Source: RGIG8748 sp045606045
GTDB lineage: Bacteria; Bacillota; Clostridia; UMGS1810
Length of the DNA: 64,000 nt
Direction of reading: 5' to 3'
NCBI GenBank assembly: GCA_045606045.1
Contig: JAZURE010000018.1
Span: 1 to 64,000 of the forward strand
In this document: positions 26,274 through 35,109 of the stretch, in pieces
How the letters are laid out: the number at the start of each line of letters is the position of its first letter
Numbering within the stretch: position 1 is the first letter of the stretch
Position numbers and translations under genes: made by a program
The notes under the pieces: model-generated
Database searches by the model: none
What the model was told of the DNA's origin: nothing
Seen by the model: only the letters and a program-made list of their open reading frames with translations

Positions 26274-27688
26274 TGAGAAAGACAAAAATAATTTGCACCT
26301 TAGGCCCTGCCTGCAAGGACGAGGATATATTAAAGAGGATGTGTCTTGCGGGTATGAATGTAGCAAGACTCAATTTTTCGCATGGTACACACGAGGACCA
26401 CAAGCAAATGATAGAGCTTGTAAAAAAGGTAAGGCAGTCTCTTAATATACCTGTGGCAATACTGCTCGATACCAAGGGCCCCGAGTACAGAATAAGAACC
26501 TTTAAGGACGGTAGGATAAAGCTAAATGACGGCGACAAATTCACCTTTACCACAGAGGAAATAATAGGCGATGAGACTATAGTAAGCGTAAACTACAAGG
26601 GCCTCATAGACGATATAGAGCCGGGAGACAGAATTCTTGTAAATAACGGACTTGTGTGCTTTGAGGTGGACTCTCTCTCGGGAAACAAGGCAGAGTGTAC
26701 GGTTATTACGGGGGGCGAGCTTTCCAACCAAAAGAGTATGAGCTTTCCGGGCAAGGTTTTAAAGCAGACATTCTTAAGTGAGCAGGACAAAAGCGACATA
26801 CTCTTTGGTATAGAAAACGATGTGGACTATATTGCCGCATCCTTTGTTTCGTCGAAGCAGGATATAGCGGATATAAAGAACTTCCTCGATGCCAACGGCG
26901 GCGAGGATATAGGTATAGTCGCCAAGATAGAAAACCGTTCGGGTGTGGACAATATCCGCGAAATTTGCGAAATCTGTGAGGGAGTTATGATTGCCAGAGG
27001 TGACCTTGGCGTTGAGATACCCTTTAAGGAGCTCCCGGCAATTCAGAAAAAACTCACAACCACATGCCGTATGCTTGGTAAACGCATCATAACAGCCACC
27101 GAAATGCTCGAATCCATGATATACAACCCCAGACCCACAAGAGCCGAGATATCCGATGTGGCAAATGCGGTATACGACGGCACAAGTGCAGTAATGCTCT
27201 CGGGCGAGACGGCGGCAGGCAAATATCCTGTAGAAACCGTAAAGATAATGTCGGATATATGCGAAGAGACCGAAAATAATATCCATTACAACAAGCGTTT
27301 TAACAATACTGATTTTGAAATAAAAAGCAATATAGATGCCATATCGCACTCGGCGTGTAACATGGCAATCAAGGTAAACGCCAAGGCTATTGCGGTGTGC
27401 TCTCTCTCGGGAAAAACTGCAAGACTTGTATCGAGATTCAGACCCGTTGCCGATATAGTAGGTCTTACCACAAATCCAAAAGTTTGGCGCAAGCTTGCTC
27501 TTTCGTGGGGGGTTATGCCCATTCTTTGTGAGCAGTATCCCTCATCTGAGGTGATGTTCTATGCGGCATCAAAAAAGACACAGGAAATTCTTAAGCTTAA
27601 TGGCGGCGACAACATCATAATAGTAGGCGGAACAACAAGCGGTGCATCAGGTCAGACAAATACTTTGCGTTTGGAATGCATATTATAA
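26273..27688 (+). CDS. pyk: pyruvate kinase
   Basis: Converts PEP and ADP to pyruvate and ATP, the last glycolytic step, feeding the PFOR encoded earlier in the window. The TKIICTLGPA start, the NFSHG motif (about residues 33-37), LLDTKGPEYR, and the catalytic region MIARGDLGVEIP with AKIENRSGV are all present. At 471 aa it has the standard A, B and C domains and lacks the extra PEP-utiliser-like C-terminal domain found in Bacillus PykA. It is translationally coupled to the GGDEF gene (TAATG). Confidence 0.96.
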   Translation: MRKTKIICTLGPACKDEDILKRMCLAGMNVARLNFSHGTHEDHKQMIELVKKVRQSLNIPVAILLDTKGPEYRIRTFKDGRIKLNDGDKFTFTTEEIIGDETIVSVNYKGLIDDIEPGDRILVNNGLVCFEVDSLSGNKAECTVITGGELSNQKSMSFPGKVLKQTFLSEQDKSDILFGIENDVDYIAASFVSSKQDIADIKNFLDANGGEDIGIVAKIENRSGVDNIREICEICEGVMIARGDLGVEIPFKELPAIQKKLTTTCRMLGKRIITATEMLESMIYNPRPTRAEISDVANAVYDGTSAVMLSGETAAGKYPVETVKIMSDICEETENNIHYNKRFNNTDFEIKSNIDAISHSACNMAIKVNAKAIAVCSLSGKTARLVSRFRPVADIVGLTTNPKVWRKLALSWGVMPILCEQYPSSEVMFYAASKKTQEILKLNGGDNIIIVGGTTSGASGQTNTLRLECIL

Positions 27689-27714
27689 ACGCTTTTAATA
27701 AGGAGATGCAAAAG

Positions 27715-28263
27715 ATGAATTGTGAAAAATGCGAAACCCCATTGGCATATGGCACAAAATACTGCAATACCTGCGGTGAAAAGGTACCCAAGGGCACCGA
27801 CGATGCCGAGTACAACGATACTGTATGGGCAAAGATAGACAAGGTAAAAGATGAATACGACAGCCTCATGTTTAAGAAGATTACAGGCAATATTGTGTTT
27901 AAGATTGTAGTTCTTCTGGCGGTGTTGGGTTACTTTTTCTTTACCATGTACGGACATCTTTCGGGAATTCGTCTTAAAGAGAACAGCGACTATACAATTT
28001 CGTACAATACCGAGCTTGACGAATACTATATTTCGCCCAAGGGCGCAAAGGCAAATTTGGAAATGTATGCACCCGTAGGTACAGACAAGCTTGTGTTTAC
28101 CGCCATGATAGGCGAGGAAAAGGCAGACGAAAAGAATTTCACCCCTGCCCGGTATGAGAAAGAGGGCTATGAAATAGCAGAGGGTGAGTACGACTATATC
28201 GTTGTTAAAGCCATGCGAAATGGCAAGAAAGCTGACAGTGTTAAAATACTTGTTGTAAAGTAG
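27715..28263 (+). CDS. zinc-ribbon membrane protein, unknown
   Basis: Protein of 182 aa beginning with a zinc ribbon (CEKC at residues 3-6 and CNTC at about 19-22). One membrane helix follows at about residues 63-82, then an extracytoplasmic beta-rich domain with no family assignment. The start at 27715 is chosen because AAGGAG at 27700-27705 is 9 bases upstream and the zinc ribbon then begins at residue 3. It is followed 10 bases later by a second zinc-ribbon membrane protein, so the two probably work together. The function is not known. Confidence 0.75.
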   Translation: MNCEKCETPLAYGTKYCNTCGEKVPKGTDDAEYNDTVWAKIDKVKDEYDSLMFKKITGNIVFKIVVLLAVLGYFFFTMYGHLSGIRLKENSDYTISYNTELDEYYISPKGAKANLEMYAPVGTDKLVFTAMIGEEKADEKNFTPARYEKEGYEIAEGEYDYIVVKAMRNGKKADSVKILVVK

Positions 28264-28273
28264 GTAAGATGCC

Positions 28274-29164
28274 GTGAATATTAACAGAAACGAAGAAGTT
28301 CATTACTGTACCCATTGCGGTGCGGTAAATAAGAAGAGTGCAGTAGAGTGCACAGAGTGTGAAAAGAAAATATTTACAAAATACCGCCCGTTTTATGACT
28401 TTCTTAAAAAGCATACCAAGGATGAAGCCTCGGGTGCGGCAGTGGATTCTGTGTTCAGCCTTATACAGAAGTTCCTTTTGTCGCATGTGTACGGAATTGC
28501 ACTTTCGGTATCGATTGTGGCAACAACTGTAGCGGCGGTGCAGGCATCTCAGCCTCACATAAAAAAGGTGGATGCACCGATTAGTGTATCTGTATCGTCT
28601 CCGCAAGATAATACCGAGACAGGACAAAAAGAGCAAAACTTTGAGCTTACCGAAGATGATTTGTATGCTTTTGAGCATCTTGCATGTAATTATGATGCCT
28701 TTGTAGATACAAGGCGCTCATCTGATGGCTATTGGGACCAGAGTGTAAAGTATTACGGTGATGCGAGCGAAATGTATGCCGAAAACAACATCGATGGTTT
28801 TAACTATGTTGGTGTACATGATATGATATCAAATCCCATAGACTTTCATATGGTAGATGAAGACCCCGCAATAAATCAGGATGCTTACGATATGAGCTAT
28901 GTATACGAAAGCAGGCGTACTCTGCCCGATACCGCTGTTACAGGCGCATCCTGCACTACCGAAATTGCAAAAAAGCTTCATGCAGACGGCTACAAGGTTG
29001 CCGAGTGTAACTATATGCTTAATTCGGGTATAGGAGAACACGATTTCGAGAATCATACAGGCGGTACAGACCTTAGAAGACTTGTATATAAATTCGTGTT
29101 TGTAGAAAATAATGGCGATTGGTACATAGTTGAGGATAGACTTTTAGAAAATTATCGTGTATAA
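28274..29164 (+). CDS. zinc-ribbon membrane protein, unknown
   Basis: Protein of 296 aa with a GTG start at 28274. The zinc ribbon CTHC...CTEC is at residues 12-32, a membrane helix at about 75-95 (YGIALSVSIVATTVAAVQA), then a large acidic external domain without known family. It shares its layout with the preceding 182-aa protein but not its sequence after the helix. The SD is weak (GTAGGTAAG), so translation may be coupled to the gene upstream. A role in envelope sensing is possible but only by analogy. Confidence 0.72.
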   Translation: MNINRNEEVHYCTHCGAVNKKSAVECTECEKKIFTKYRPFYDFLKKHTKDEASGAAVDSVFSLIQKFLLSHVYGIALSVSIVATTVAAVQASQPHIKKVDAPISVSVSSPQDNTETGQKEQNFELTEDDLYAFEHLACNYDAFVDTRRSSDGYWDQSVKYYGDASEMYAENNIDGFNYVGVHDMISNPIDFHMVDEDPAINQDAYDMSYVYESRRTLPDTAVTGASCTTEIAKKLHADGYKVAECNYMLNSGIGEHDFENHTGGTDLRRLVYKFVFVENNGDWYIVEDRLLENYRV

Positions 29165-29185
29165 TATTTAAAAAGGGGGATTTAT

Positions 29186-30064
29186 ATGCAAAGAGAAACA
29201 TACACACTTAGTATTGCAGACATTGTATTTAACATAGATACATACCCCGATGAATATACAAGGCAGATGTTTTCGCCGTATATTACAAAGGATGCAGATT
29301 GCACAGATGGTGTGAATATAAGGTGCACCCGCACAAAAGACTCCATTCCCGAGCCAAACGGCAAGCTTCTTACACAGAGGGAAATCGCCAACTGGTATCA
29401 TATGGGTGAAGGTAAATATACGGTGGTATTCAAAGACCCGTCGGAAGATTTTGTAAGTGCCTCGTTTACATACGACAATGCCTCTAAAAGTGCAGAGGTA
29501 CTTCTTATGGATGTAGCAGAACTTCACGGCACGGATGATATGTACTTTTTGTACAATATATTGGAATATGTGTTCAGACTTGCTCTTATATTCAGCGGCG
29601 GATTTGCAGTTCATGCTTCATCCATAGTGCAGGATGGCTTCGGTGTGGCTTTTTCGGCAGTGTCAGGTACGGGAAAATCTACCCACACAGCCTTGTGGCA
29701 AAAGGTGTATCCCGATACCGTTATACTAAATGACGATGCTCCTGCCATGAGGCAAAAAGACGGCATATGGTACATATACGGAACTCCCTGGGCAGGTACA
29801 ACGGGCATAAACGAGAATATGTCTGCACCGCTTAAGGCGCTGGTGTTTCTTGAGCGCAGCGATACAAACACAATACGCACCCTTTCTGCACTTGAGGGTA
29901 TACAAAGAATTTTTGAAGCTATAACACATCCTGTGTCCGATGAGCTTATGGGGATTGTACTTAATACACTTTCGTCCTTTATATCAGGTTCCAAGATGTG
30001 CGTCCTCGGTTGCAATATGACAGATGACGCGCCCAAAACAGTCAAAGAATATTTATATAAATAA
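29186..30064 (+). CDS. HPr-kinase/PEP-carboxykinase-like protein
   Basis: Protein of 292 aa whose C-terminal half holds an HprK/PEPCK-type nucleotide site. The P-loop is AVSGTGKSTHT (about residues 157-167), followed by the acidic VILNDDAPA segment (about 178-186) and GTPWAGTTGINEN. The N-terminal 130 residues have no recognisable domain. True HPr kinase has a different N-terminus and a longer C-terminal helix pair. Proteins of this class occur in lasso-peptide and PqqD/ABC-type loci, where a characterised relative phosphorylates a peptide Ser. Five kilobases separate it from the PqqD gene here. The SD is AAGGGGG. Substrate is inferred only. Confidence 0.75.
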   Translation: MQRETYTLSIADIVFNIDTYPDEYTRQMFSPYITKDADCTDGVNIRCTRTKDSIPEPNGKLLTQREIANWYHMGEGKYTVVFKDPSEDFVSASFTYDNASKSAEVLLMDVAELHGTDDMYFLYNILEYVFRLALIFSGGFAVHASSIVQDGFGVAFSAVSGTGKSTHTALWQKVYPDTVILNDDAPAMRQKDGIWYIYGTPWAGTTGINENMSAPLKALVFLERSDTNTIRTLSALEGIQRIFEAITHPVSDELMGIVLNTLSSFISGSKMCVLGCNMTDDAPKTVKEYLYK

Positions 30065-30077
30065 GGAGACTAAAGAA

Positions 30078-31712
30078 ATGAAAAGAGTTTTATCAGTATT
30101 TATGGCGGTGGCACTTCTTATGGGAGCGCTGCCCATCATGGCAAATGCGGCTTTTCCTGATTTGGCGCAGTCGCACTGGGCATACTCACAGGTTGAGCGC
30201 CTTGTGGCAGACGGCACTATAAACGGTATGCCCGATGGCACTTTTAAGCCAAACAGCACAGTTACCCGTGCGCAGTTTGTAAAGATGCTCGGAAAATCCG
30301 ATGTTAAGTTTACAAACGGCTTTGCCGATGTTCCGGAGGGCAACTGGGCATATGAATATGTAATGTATTCTCAGCTCAACGGCGATGCAGACGGCAAATT
30401 CAGACCCAATGACCCCATAACAAGAGACGATGTTGCAAAGCTTCTGTACAAGCGTTTTGCAAATGGTGCGGTTGTAAGGGCACCATATTCCATCTCGGGT
30501 CAGGGTACAGACTCCAAGGCTACAGCATGGGTGTACAACACAGGTCTTATTATAGGCTCGGACGGACTTAATCTCCGCCTTGCCGATACCCTCACAAGAG
30601 CAGAAGCGGCTGTGCTTATAGTAAGAGCCAAGGAATTAAACCCCACGGCATATATTAATTTTGCAGACAAGTTCTCCTCCGAGGTGTACAAGAACATATA
30701 CGAAAAGTCCGATATATTCGACAGCGCATATGACGAAAATGCAAACATAACCTACGAAGAGCTTGCCATAGCAGCTATGAGATATCAGTATGGCTACAGA
30801 ACACCTGCCGTACGCTATGAGTATTCCATAAAGTATGAGGGTGATTATGCAAAGCACTGGGATATAGCCTGCAGATATGCAGTTGATGAAAAGAACTACG
30901 GCTCTACCGAGGATAGTGCCAAGAAATATGCAACCGTAGAGGATGCCGTGGCTATACTTACACTTGGTGCCAAAAATAATATCTACAAAGACGCAAGTGT
31001 AGTAAAGGCAGACGGAAAGACATATTCCGATGTTTCGGTAAAGGACGCTTCCTCAAACTTTGCAAATGTTATGAGCTATGCGTATAATTTCGGTATAAGC
31101 TTAAATACAGGCGATACCTTAGATGCCAAAAAGCTTATAACCAAAAAAGAAGTTGCAATGATACTTCTTCAGTATCAGCTTTACTTCGGCTCCGAGGTGG
31201 TATATCACTGCGGATATGATTCGGGCTATCTTACACCGTATACAAGACTAAAGGCAGAACTCTACCCCTCAAACAGCAGTTTTTATGCTCACATTGCAAA
31301 TGATATTCCAAATGTTGTATACGAAACACCCTTCCCTGCAAAAGCAGATGTAAAAATCGCTCCCAAGGACTTTGCAACAACTGCCGCAATGCTTGGCTAC
31401 ACCTATGCAACAAGCTTTATGTATGTGGCAGAAGAGGCTTATGAGAAGGGCGGAGACATATATATCGACTTCTATCCCTCGCTTACAATGAGACTTGCCG
31501 ATAATACCGAACTGTACAGAGTAAAGCTCACAGTGAAAAAGGCATTTGACGGTATGAAGCTTTCGGATGTACTTGACCTCAAAGAGGGCGTTGCCGACAG
31601 AGAATTAAAGAGCGGAGATGCACTTTGGGTAGATGTTAATTCAAACCAGTCCACAATAGGCAAACTATATATTGATTATGAACTTATGACTATAGATCAG
31701 ATAGTTAAATAG
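30078..31712 (+). CDS. S-layer homology (SLH) domain protein
   Basis: Exported surface protein of 544 aa. The signal peptide ends near ANAA (about residue 23). Three SLH modules follow, seen from FPDLAQSHWAYSQVERL with GMPDGTFKPNSTVTRAQF, FADVPEGNWAYEY with GKFRPNDPITRDD, and a third ending RLADTLTRAEAAVLI. SLH modules anchor proteins to pyruvylated secondary cell-wall polymers. The rest of the protein has further SLH-like segments (about 225-380) and a C-terminal beta-rich part. The start at 30078 has AAGGAG at 30063-30068. It follows the kinase-like gene by 13 bases and ends at the terminator 31723-31767. Confidence 0.9.
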   Translation: MKRVLSVFMAVALLMGALPIMANAAFPDLAQSHWAYSQVERLVADGTINGMPDGTFKPNSTVTRAQFVKMLGKSDVKFTNGFADVPEGNWAYEYVMYSQLNGDADGKFRPNDPITRDDVAKLLYKRFANGAVVRAPYSISGQGTDSKATAWVYNTGLIIGSDGLNLRLADTLTRAEAAVLIVRAKELNPTAYINFADKFSSEVYKNIYEKSDIFDSAYDENANITYEELAIAAMRYQYGYRTPAVRYEYSIKYEGDYAKHWDIACRYAVDEKNYGSTEDSAKKYATVEDAVAILTLGAKNNIYKDASVVKADGKTYSDVSVKDASSNFANVMSYAYNFGISLNTGDTLDAKKLITKKEVAMILLQYQLYFGSEVVYHCGYDSGYLTPYTRLKAELYPSNSSFYAHIANDIPNVVYETPFPAKADVKIAPKDFATTAAMLGYTYATSFMYVAEEAYEKGGDIYIDFYPSLTMRLADNTELYRVKLTVKKAFDGMKLSDVLDLKEGVADRELKSGDALWVDVNSNQSTIGKLYIDYELMTIDQIVK

Positions 31713-31722
31713 ATGTTTTGAC

Positions 31723-31770
31723 AAAAACCCGTTTTTCTTGGCACTACCACCAAAAAAACGGGTTTTTTTG
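31723..31770 (+). terminator. terminator of the SLH gene
   Basis: Fourteen-bp arms AAAAACCCGTTTTT/AAAAACGGGTTTTT (31723-31736, 31754-31767) with a long T run. Confidence 0.85.
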
Positions 31771-31806
31771 GTCGGTTTGACGGGAAAAATTTGTACATAA
31801 TAACTA

Positions 31807-31835
31807 TTGCATAAAAATGAAAATTTTGCTATAAT
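31807..31835 (+). promoter_or_regulatory. sigma-A promoter of hup
   Basis: TTGCAT (31807-31812), 17-base spacer, TATAAT (31830-31835), with AGGAGG at 31857-31862 before the start codon. Confidence 0.75.
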
Positions 31836-31873
31836 GATTACATACCAAATATACCTAGGAGGTAGTAAGTAAA

Positions 31874-32149
31874 ATGAAAAAGAGTGAATTAGTTGCTGCT
31901 ATTGCTGAAAAAGCAGAATTAAAGAAAGTTGATGCTGAAAAGGCATTAAACGCATTTGTTGATGCAGTTACAGAAGCTTTAGCTAAGGGCGATAAGATTG
32001 CTTTAGTTGGTTTCGGTACTTTTGAAACAAAGAAGCGTGCTGCAAGAACCGGTAAGAATCCTCAGACCGGTGCGGTTATCAAGATTGCAGCTTCTACTGT
32101 TCCCGCATTTAAGGCAGGCAGAGGCTTAAAAGACGCTGTTAACAAATAA
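31874..32149 (+). CDS. hup: DNA-binding protein HU
   Basis: Histone-like nucleoid protein, 91 aa, that binds and bends DNA as a dimer. MKKSELVAAIAEKAEL is the typical start, GFGTFETKKRAARTGKNPQTG (read as GFGTF then RxGRNPxTG) the DNA-binding arm, and VPAFKAGRGLKDAVN the C-terminus. It is a single-gene unit with its own strong promoter and terminator and highly biased codon use. Confidence 0.97.
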   Translation: MKKSELVAAIAEKAELKKVDAEKALNAFVDAVTEALAKGDKIALVGFGTFETKKRAARTGKNPQTGAVIKIAASTVPAFKAGRGLKDAVNK

Positions 32150-32167
32150 TAGCTATTTTGAATTTAT

Positions 32168-32195
32168 GCCCCGCAGTTAAATGCGGGGCGTTTTT
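32168..32195 (+). terminator. terminator of hup
   Basis: GCCCCGC/GCGGGGC stem (32168-32174, 32183-32189) followed by a T run. Confidence 0.9.
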
Positions 32196-32215
32196 CATGT
32201 TATGGGAGGCATATT

Positions 32216-32590
32216 ATGGATAGGGAAGACATTATCGCAAGACAACAGGGTATAAAGGTTAAGCCACAGGTCCGCGAAAGGACTCTTTTTGGTGAATATC
32301 TCCGATATTGGTATATTTTGATTTTGACGGTACTTATGTGCTATCCCGGATATGCCTGCGAGGTTTTGTTTTATAACATTATGATTATAAATAATCTTGC
32401 ACCCTTTGGTGCGGCGGTTATATCCATCTTTTTGGGCGGTCTTATAAGCACAATACCGTTTCTTATACTAAACATTGTTTTGTGTGTTAAGAAAAAGAAG
32501 TATTATGCAATTGTATTTCAGATAGCCGTTATGGAGATAATAGGATTGGCATTTTTTCTGTACAATCAGATTCAGCTTACGGGAGTTTGA
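32216..32590 (+). CDS. small membrane protein, unknown
   Basis: Protein of 124 aa with about three hydrophobic segments after a charged 35-residue N-terminus; no family recognised. The ATG has GGGAGG 9 bases upstream. It overlaps or abuts the FAD-dependent dehydrogenase gene that follows, so the two are co-transcribed. Repeated Lys residues (VKKKKYY) separate the last two segments and set an inside loop. Confidence 0.65.
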   Translation: MDREDIIARQQGIKVKPQVRERTLFGEYLRYWYILILTVLMCYPGYACEVLFYNIMIINNLAPFGAAVISIFLGGLISTIPFLILNIVLCVKKKKYYAIVFQIAVMEIIGLAFFLYNQIQLTGV

Positions 32591-32595
32591 GGTTT

Positions 32596-34179
32596 ATGTT
32601 AAGGATTTCCAATATCAAGATACCCGTGAATTCTAATCTTACACTTACCGATGCAGTATGCAAAATAATTTCGGTTAACCCTGTCGATATAGAAAAGCTA
32701 ACTCTTATAAGGCGCTCAGTGGATGCCAGAAAAAAGGGACAGATATTCTATGTGCATACCGCACTTGTGTGTGTAAAAAATGAGGATAAAATATTAAAAA
32801 AGGGAATAAAAGATGTAGAAGAGTATTCATATGAGCCCTACAGCTTTCCTTACAAAAATATAAGCTCGCAGTTTAGACCTGTCGTCATAGGCACAGGCCC
32901 TGCCGGGCTTTTTTGTGCTCTTATGCTTGCAAGGGCAAATCTTAAGCCCCTTGTGTTCGATAGGGGTCAGAGCGTGGAAAAGCGCGTAGAAACCATAGAG
33001 AATTTTAAGAAAACGGGCACTCTCAATATAAATTCAAATGTTCAGTTCGGAGAGGGCGGAGCAGGTACATTCTCCGATGGTAAGCTCACCTGCGGTCTTA
33101 ATGATATGCGTATGCGCTTTGTACTGGACGAATTTGTAAAGGCAGGTGCCCCCGGGGAGATATCCTACCTTGCAAAACCTCACATAGGCACCGACTACTT
33201 AAGAGAGGTAGTAAAAAATATGCGCCTTGAGGCAGAGAGCCTTGGCGCTAAGTTTCATTTTGATTCACAGTTTACCGATTATATTCCTATGGAGCACGGC
33301 TACAGGGTGGAGATAACAAACACCCAAAACGGAAATAAAACCTTTTATGATTGCGATAAGCTCGTGCTTGCGCTTGGCCACTCCTCGAGAGACACATATG
33401 AGCTTTTGCACACCAAGGGTCTTAAGATGGAAAAAAAGCCTTTTTCCGTGGGTGTAAGAATAGAGCACAGAAGAGAATATATAAATAAGCTTATGTACAA
33501 GGACGAGCATTTTGCGCAGTCTCTGCCTGCGGCAGACTACAAGCTGAGCTGCCATCCCGACGGCAGAGGTGTGTACACCTTTTGTATGTGCCCGGGCGGT
33601 GAGGTTGTGTGCGGCTCATCCGAGGAAAATGCAGTTGTAACCAACGGCATGAGCTATTTTGCACGCGATTTGGACAATTCCAACAGTGCGCTTTTAGTAT
33701 CTGTTTATCCCGAGGATATTGAGGGGGACTCACCTCTTTCGGCTATAGAATTTCAAAGGAGCATGGAAAGAGCCGCTTATGATATGGGCGGGGGAGGCTA
33801 CTTTGCCCCGTGCCAGAGGGTAGAGGATTTTTTAAATAGAGTTCCCACAACCTCTTTTGGCGTGGTTGCACCAAGCTATATGCCCGGTGTCAGGGCGGCA
33901 AACCTCTGGGATATACTTCCTCGCTTTGTAGCCGAGGGCATATATGATGCCTTAAAAGAAATGGATAAGAAAATGCACGGGTTTATGCTTGCCGATGCCG
34001 TTCTTACAGGCGTGGAAACCCGTTCGAGCGCGCCACTTCGCATTTTGCGTGATGAAACGATGCAGTCCTCACACAGAGGTATATACCCCATAGGCGAGGG
34101 CGCAGGCTATGCAGGAGGTATAATGTCTGCGGCAATAGACGGAATAAAGTGTGCCGAGAGTATTTGCGGTGTTCTATAA
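32596..34179 (+). CDS. FAD-dependent dehydrogenase (COG2509-like)
   Basis: Predicted flavoprotein of 527 aa belonging to a widespread family of uncharacterised FAD-dependent dehydrogenases. The first 90 residues form a separate small domain. The FAD-binding GTGPAGLFCALMLARA motif lies at about residues 98-113, NVQFGEGGAGTFSDGKLTCG is the family's strongest signature, and the C-terminal GEGAGYAGGIMSAAIDG closes the FAD site. The substrate is not known. The ATG at 32596 is preferred to the TTG at 32587 because GGGAG (32581-32585) is better spaced. Confidence 0.85.
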   Translation: MLRISNIKIPVNSNLTLTDAVCKIISVNPVDIEKLTLIRRSVDARKKGQIFYVHTALVCVKNEDKILKKGIKDVEEYSYEPYSFPYKNISSQFRPVVIGTGPAGLFCALMLARANLKPLVFDRGQSVEKRVETIENFKKTGTLNINSNVQFGEGGAGTFSDGKLTCGLNDMRMRFVLDEFVKAGAPGEISYLAKPHIGTDYLREVVKNMRLEAESLGAKFHFDSQFTDYIPMEHGYRVEITNTQNGNKTFYDCDKLVLALGHSSRDTYELLHTKGLKMEKKPFSVGVRIEHRREYINKLMYKDEHFAQSLPAADYKLSCHPDGRGVYTFCMCPGGEVVCGSSEENAVVTNGMSYFARDLDNSNSALLVSVYPEDIEGDSPLSAIEFQRSMERAAYDMGGGGYFAPCQRVEDFLNRVPTTSFGVVAPSYMPGVRAANLWDILPRFVAEGIYDALKEMDKKMHGFMLADAVLTGVETRSSAPLRILRDETMQSSHRGIYPIGEGAGYAGGIMSAAIDGIKCAESICGVL

Positions 34180-34180
34180 C

Positions 34181-34211
34181 AAAAAAACTCACTTTCAAAG
34201 TGAGTTTTTTT
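34181..34211. terminator. convergent terminator between the FAD gene and the pyridoxamine-type kinase gene
   Basis: AAAAAAACTCACTTT/AAAGTGAGTTTTTTT (34181-34195, 34197-34211). The perfect A and T flanks serve both strands. It overlaps the stop codon of the minus-strand gene. Confidence 0.85.
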
Positions 34212-35049
34212 GTTTGAGTAAATCAGTAATCATATATAATTTTTGTTCAAATTTAACGCCGTAGTCGTATACACCAAGCTCATCCTGAGTGTTTAATATG
34301 CTTTCATATACAAAGTCGGTAGCGATTTTAAGGGCATCGTACAGACTAAAGCCGTATGTTATGGCAGAACACAGTACACTTGCAAATATATCGCCGGTTC
34401 CGTAGTAGCAGCCCTCTATTTTATCACGAAGATATATGTGCTTTTCCTCGGTTTGTGTGTCAAAGCACATTGAGCCTACCTTGCTGTTTTCGGAAAGCCC
34501 TGTTATTATTATGCTCTTTGCGCCTATATCCTTTAGCGCATAAGCGAGGCTTTCTACATATCGGGTATCGTGGTTTTCGCAGTAGTCTATACCCGCGAGA
34601 TATGCCGCCTCTGTAACATTGGGGCAGATTATATCTGCATATGCGCACAAAGAGCGCATCTTTTTGGCAAACTCTGTATTAAAGCCTGCATACAGCCTGC
34701 CCTCATCGCCCATTACGGGGTCTACAAAAATGAGATTATCAGGACGGGAGAATTTTTTAAAGAAATCCCCTACAATGTCGAGCTGATGTATGCTTGCCAG
34801 ATACCCCGAATATATGGCATCAAACCTTGCGCCAAGCTTCTGCCAATGGGTGTAAATGCCCTCCATGTCGTCTGTTAAATCCCTAAAGGTGTATTCTGTA
34901 AAGTTGGCGCCTGTATGGGTGGACAGCACTGCAGTAGGAAGCGGCACAGCTTCTATGCCGAATGCAGATATTATAGGAAGTGCCGCAGTAAGAGAGCACT
35001 TGCCTATGCAGGATATATCCTGAATTGTTACTAAGCGTTTCTGATGCAT
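34195..35049 (-). CDS. pdxY: pyridoxamine/pyridoxal kinase-like protein
   Basis: Ribokinase-superfamily kinase of 284 aa that phosphorylates a B6 vitamer to the cofactor form. RLVTIQDISCIGKCSLTAALPIISAFG is the PdxY-type start (SCxGKxSLT), VDPVMGDEGRLY the central motif, and GCYYGTGDIFASVL the anion hole and catalytic Asp (GTGD). The ATG at 35049 is chosen over 35070 because AAGGCGG sits upstream. It lies downstream of ilvE on the same strand, separated by a terminator; an aminotransferase that needs PLP next to a B6 kinase is a reasonable pairing. Confidence 0.85.
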   Translation of the reverse strand: MHQKRLVTIQDISCIGKCSLTAALPIISAFGIEAVPLPTAVLSTHTGANFTEYTFRDLTDDMEGIYTHWQKLGARFDAIYSGYLASIHQLDIVGDFFKKFSRPDNLIFVDPVMGDEGRLYAGFNTEFAKKMRSLCAYADIICPNVTEAAYLAGIDYCENHDTRYVESLAYALKDIGAKSIIITGLSENSKVGSMCFDTQTEEKHIYLRDKIEGCYYGTGDIFASVLCSAITYGFSLYDALKIATDFVYESILNTQDELGVYDYGVKFEQKLYMITDLLKQKNSL

Positions 35050-35066
35050 ATTAACCGCCTTTTCAT

Positions 35067-35099
35067 ACAAAAAAGGGGAGCATTAACTATACTCCCCGC
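35067..35099 (-). terminator. terminator of ilvE
   Basis: On the minus strand GGGGAG (35092-35097) pairs with CTCCCC (35075-35080) and is followed by a T run. It separates ilvE from the kinase gene, allowing only partial readthrough. Confidence 0.8.
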
Positions 35100-35109
35100 A
35101 TTTACTTTA

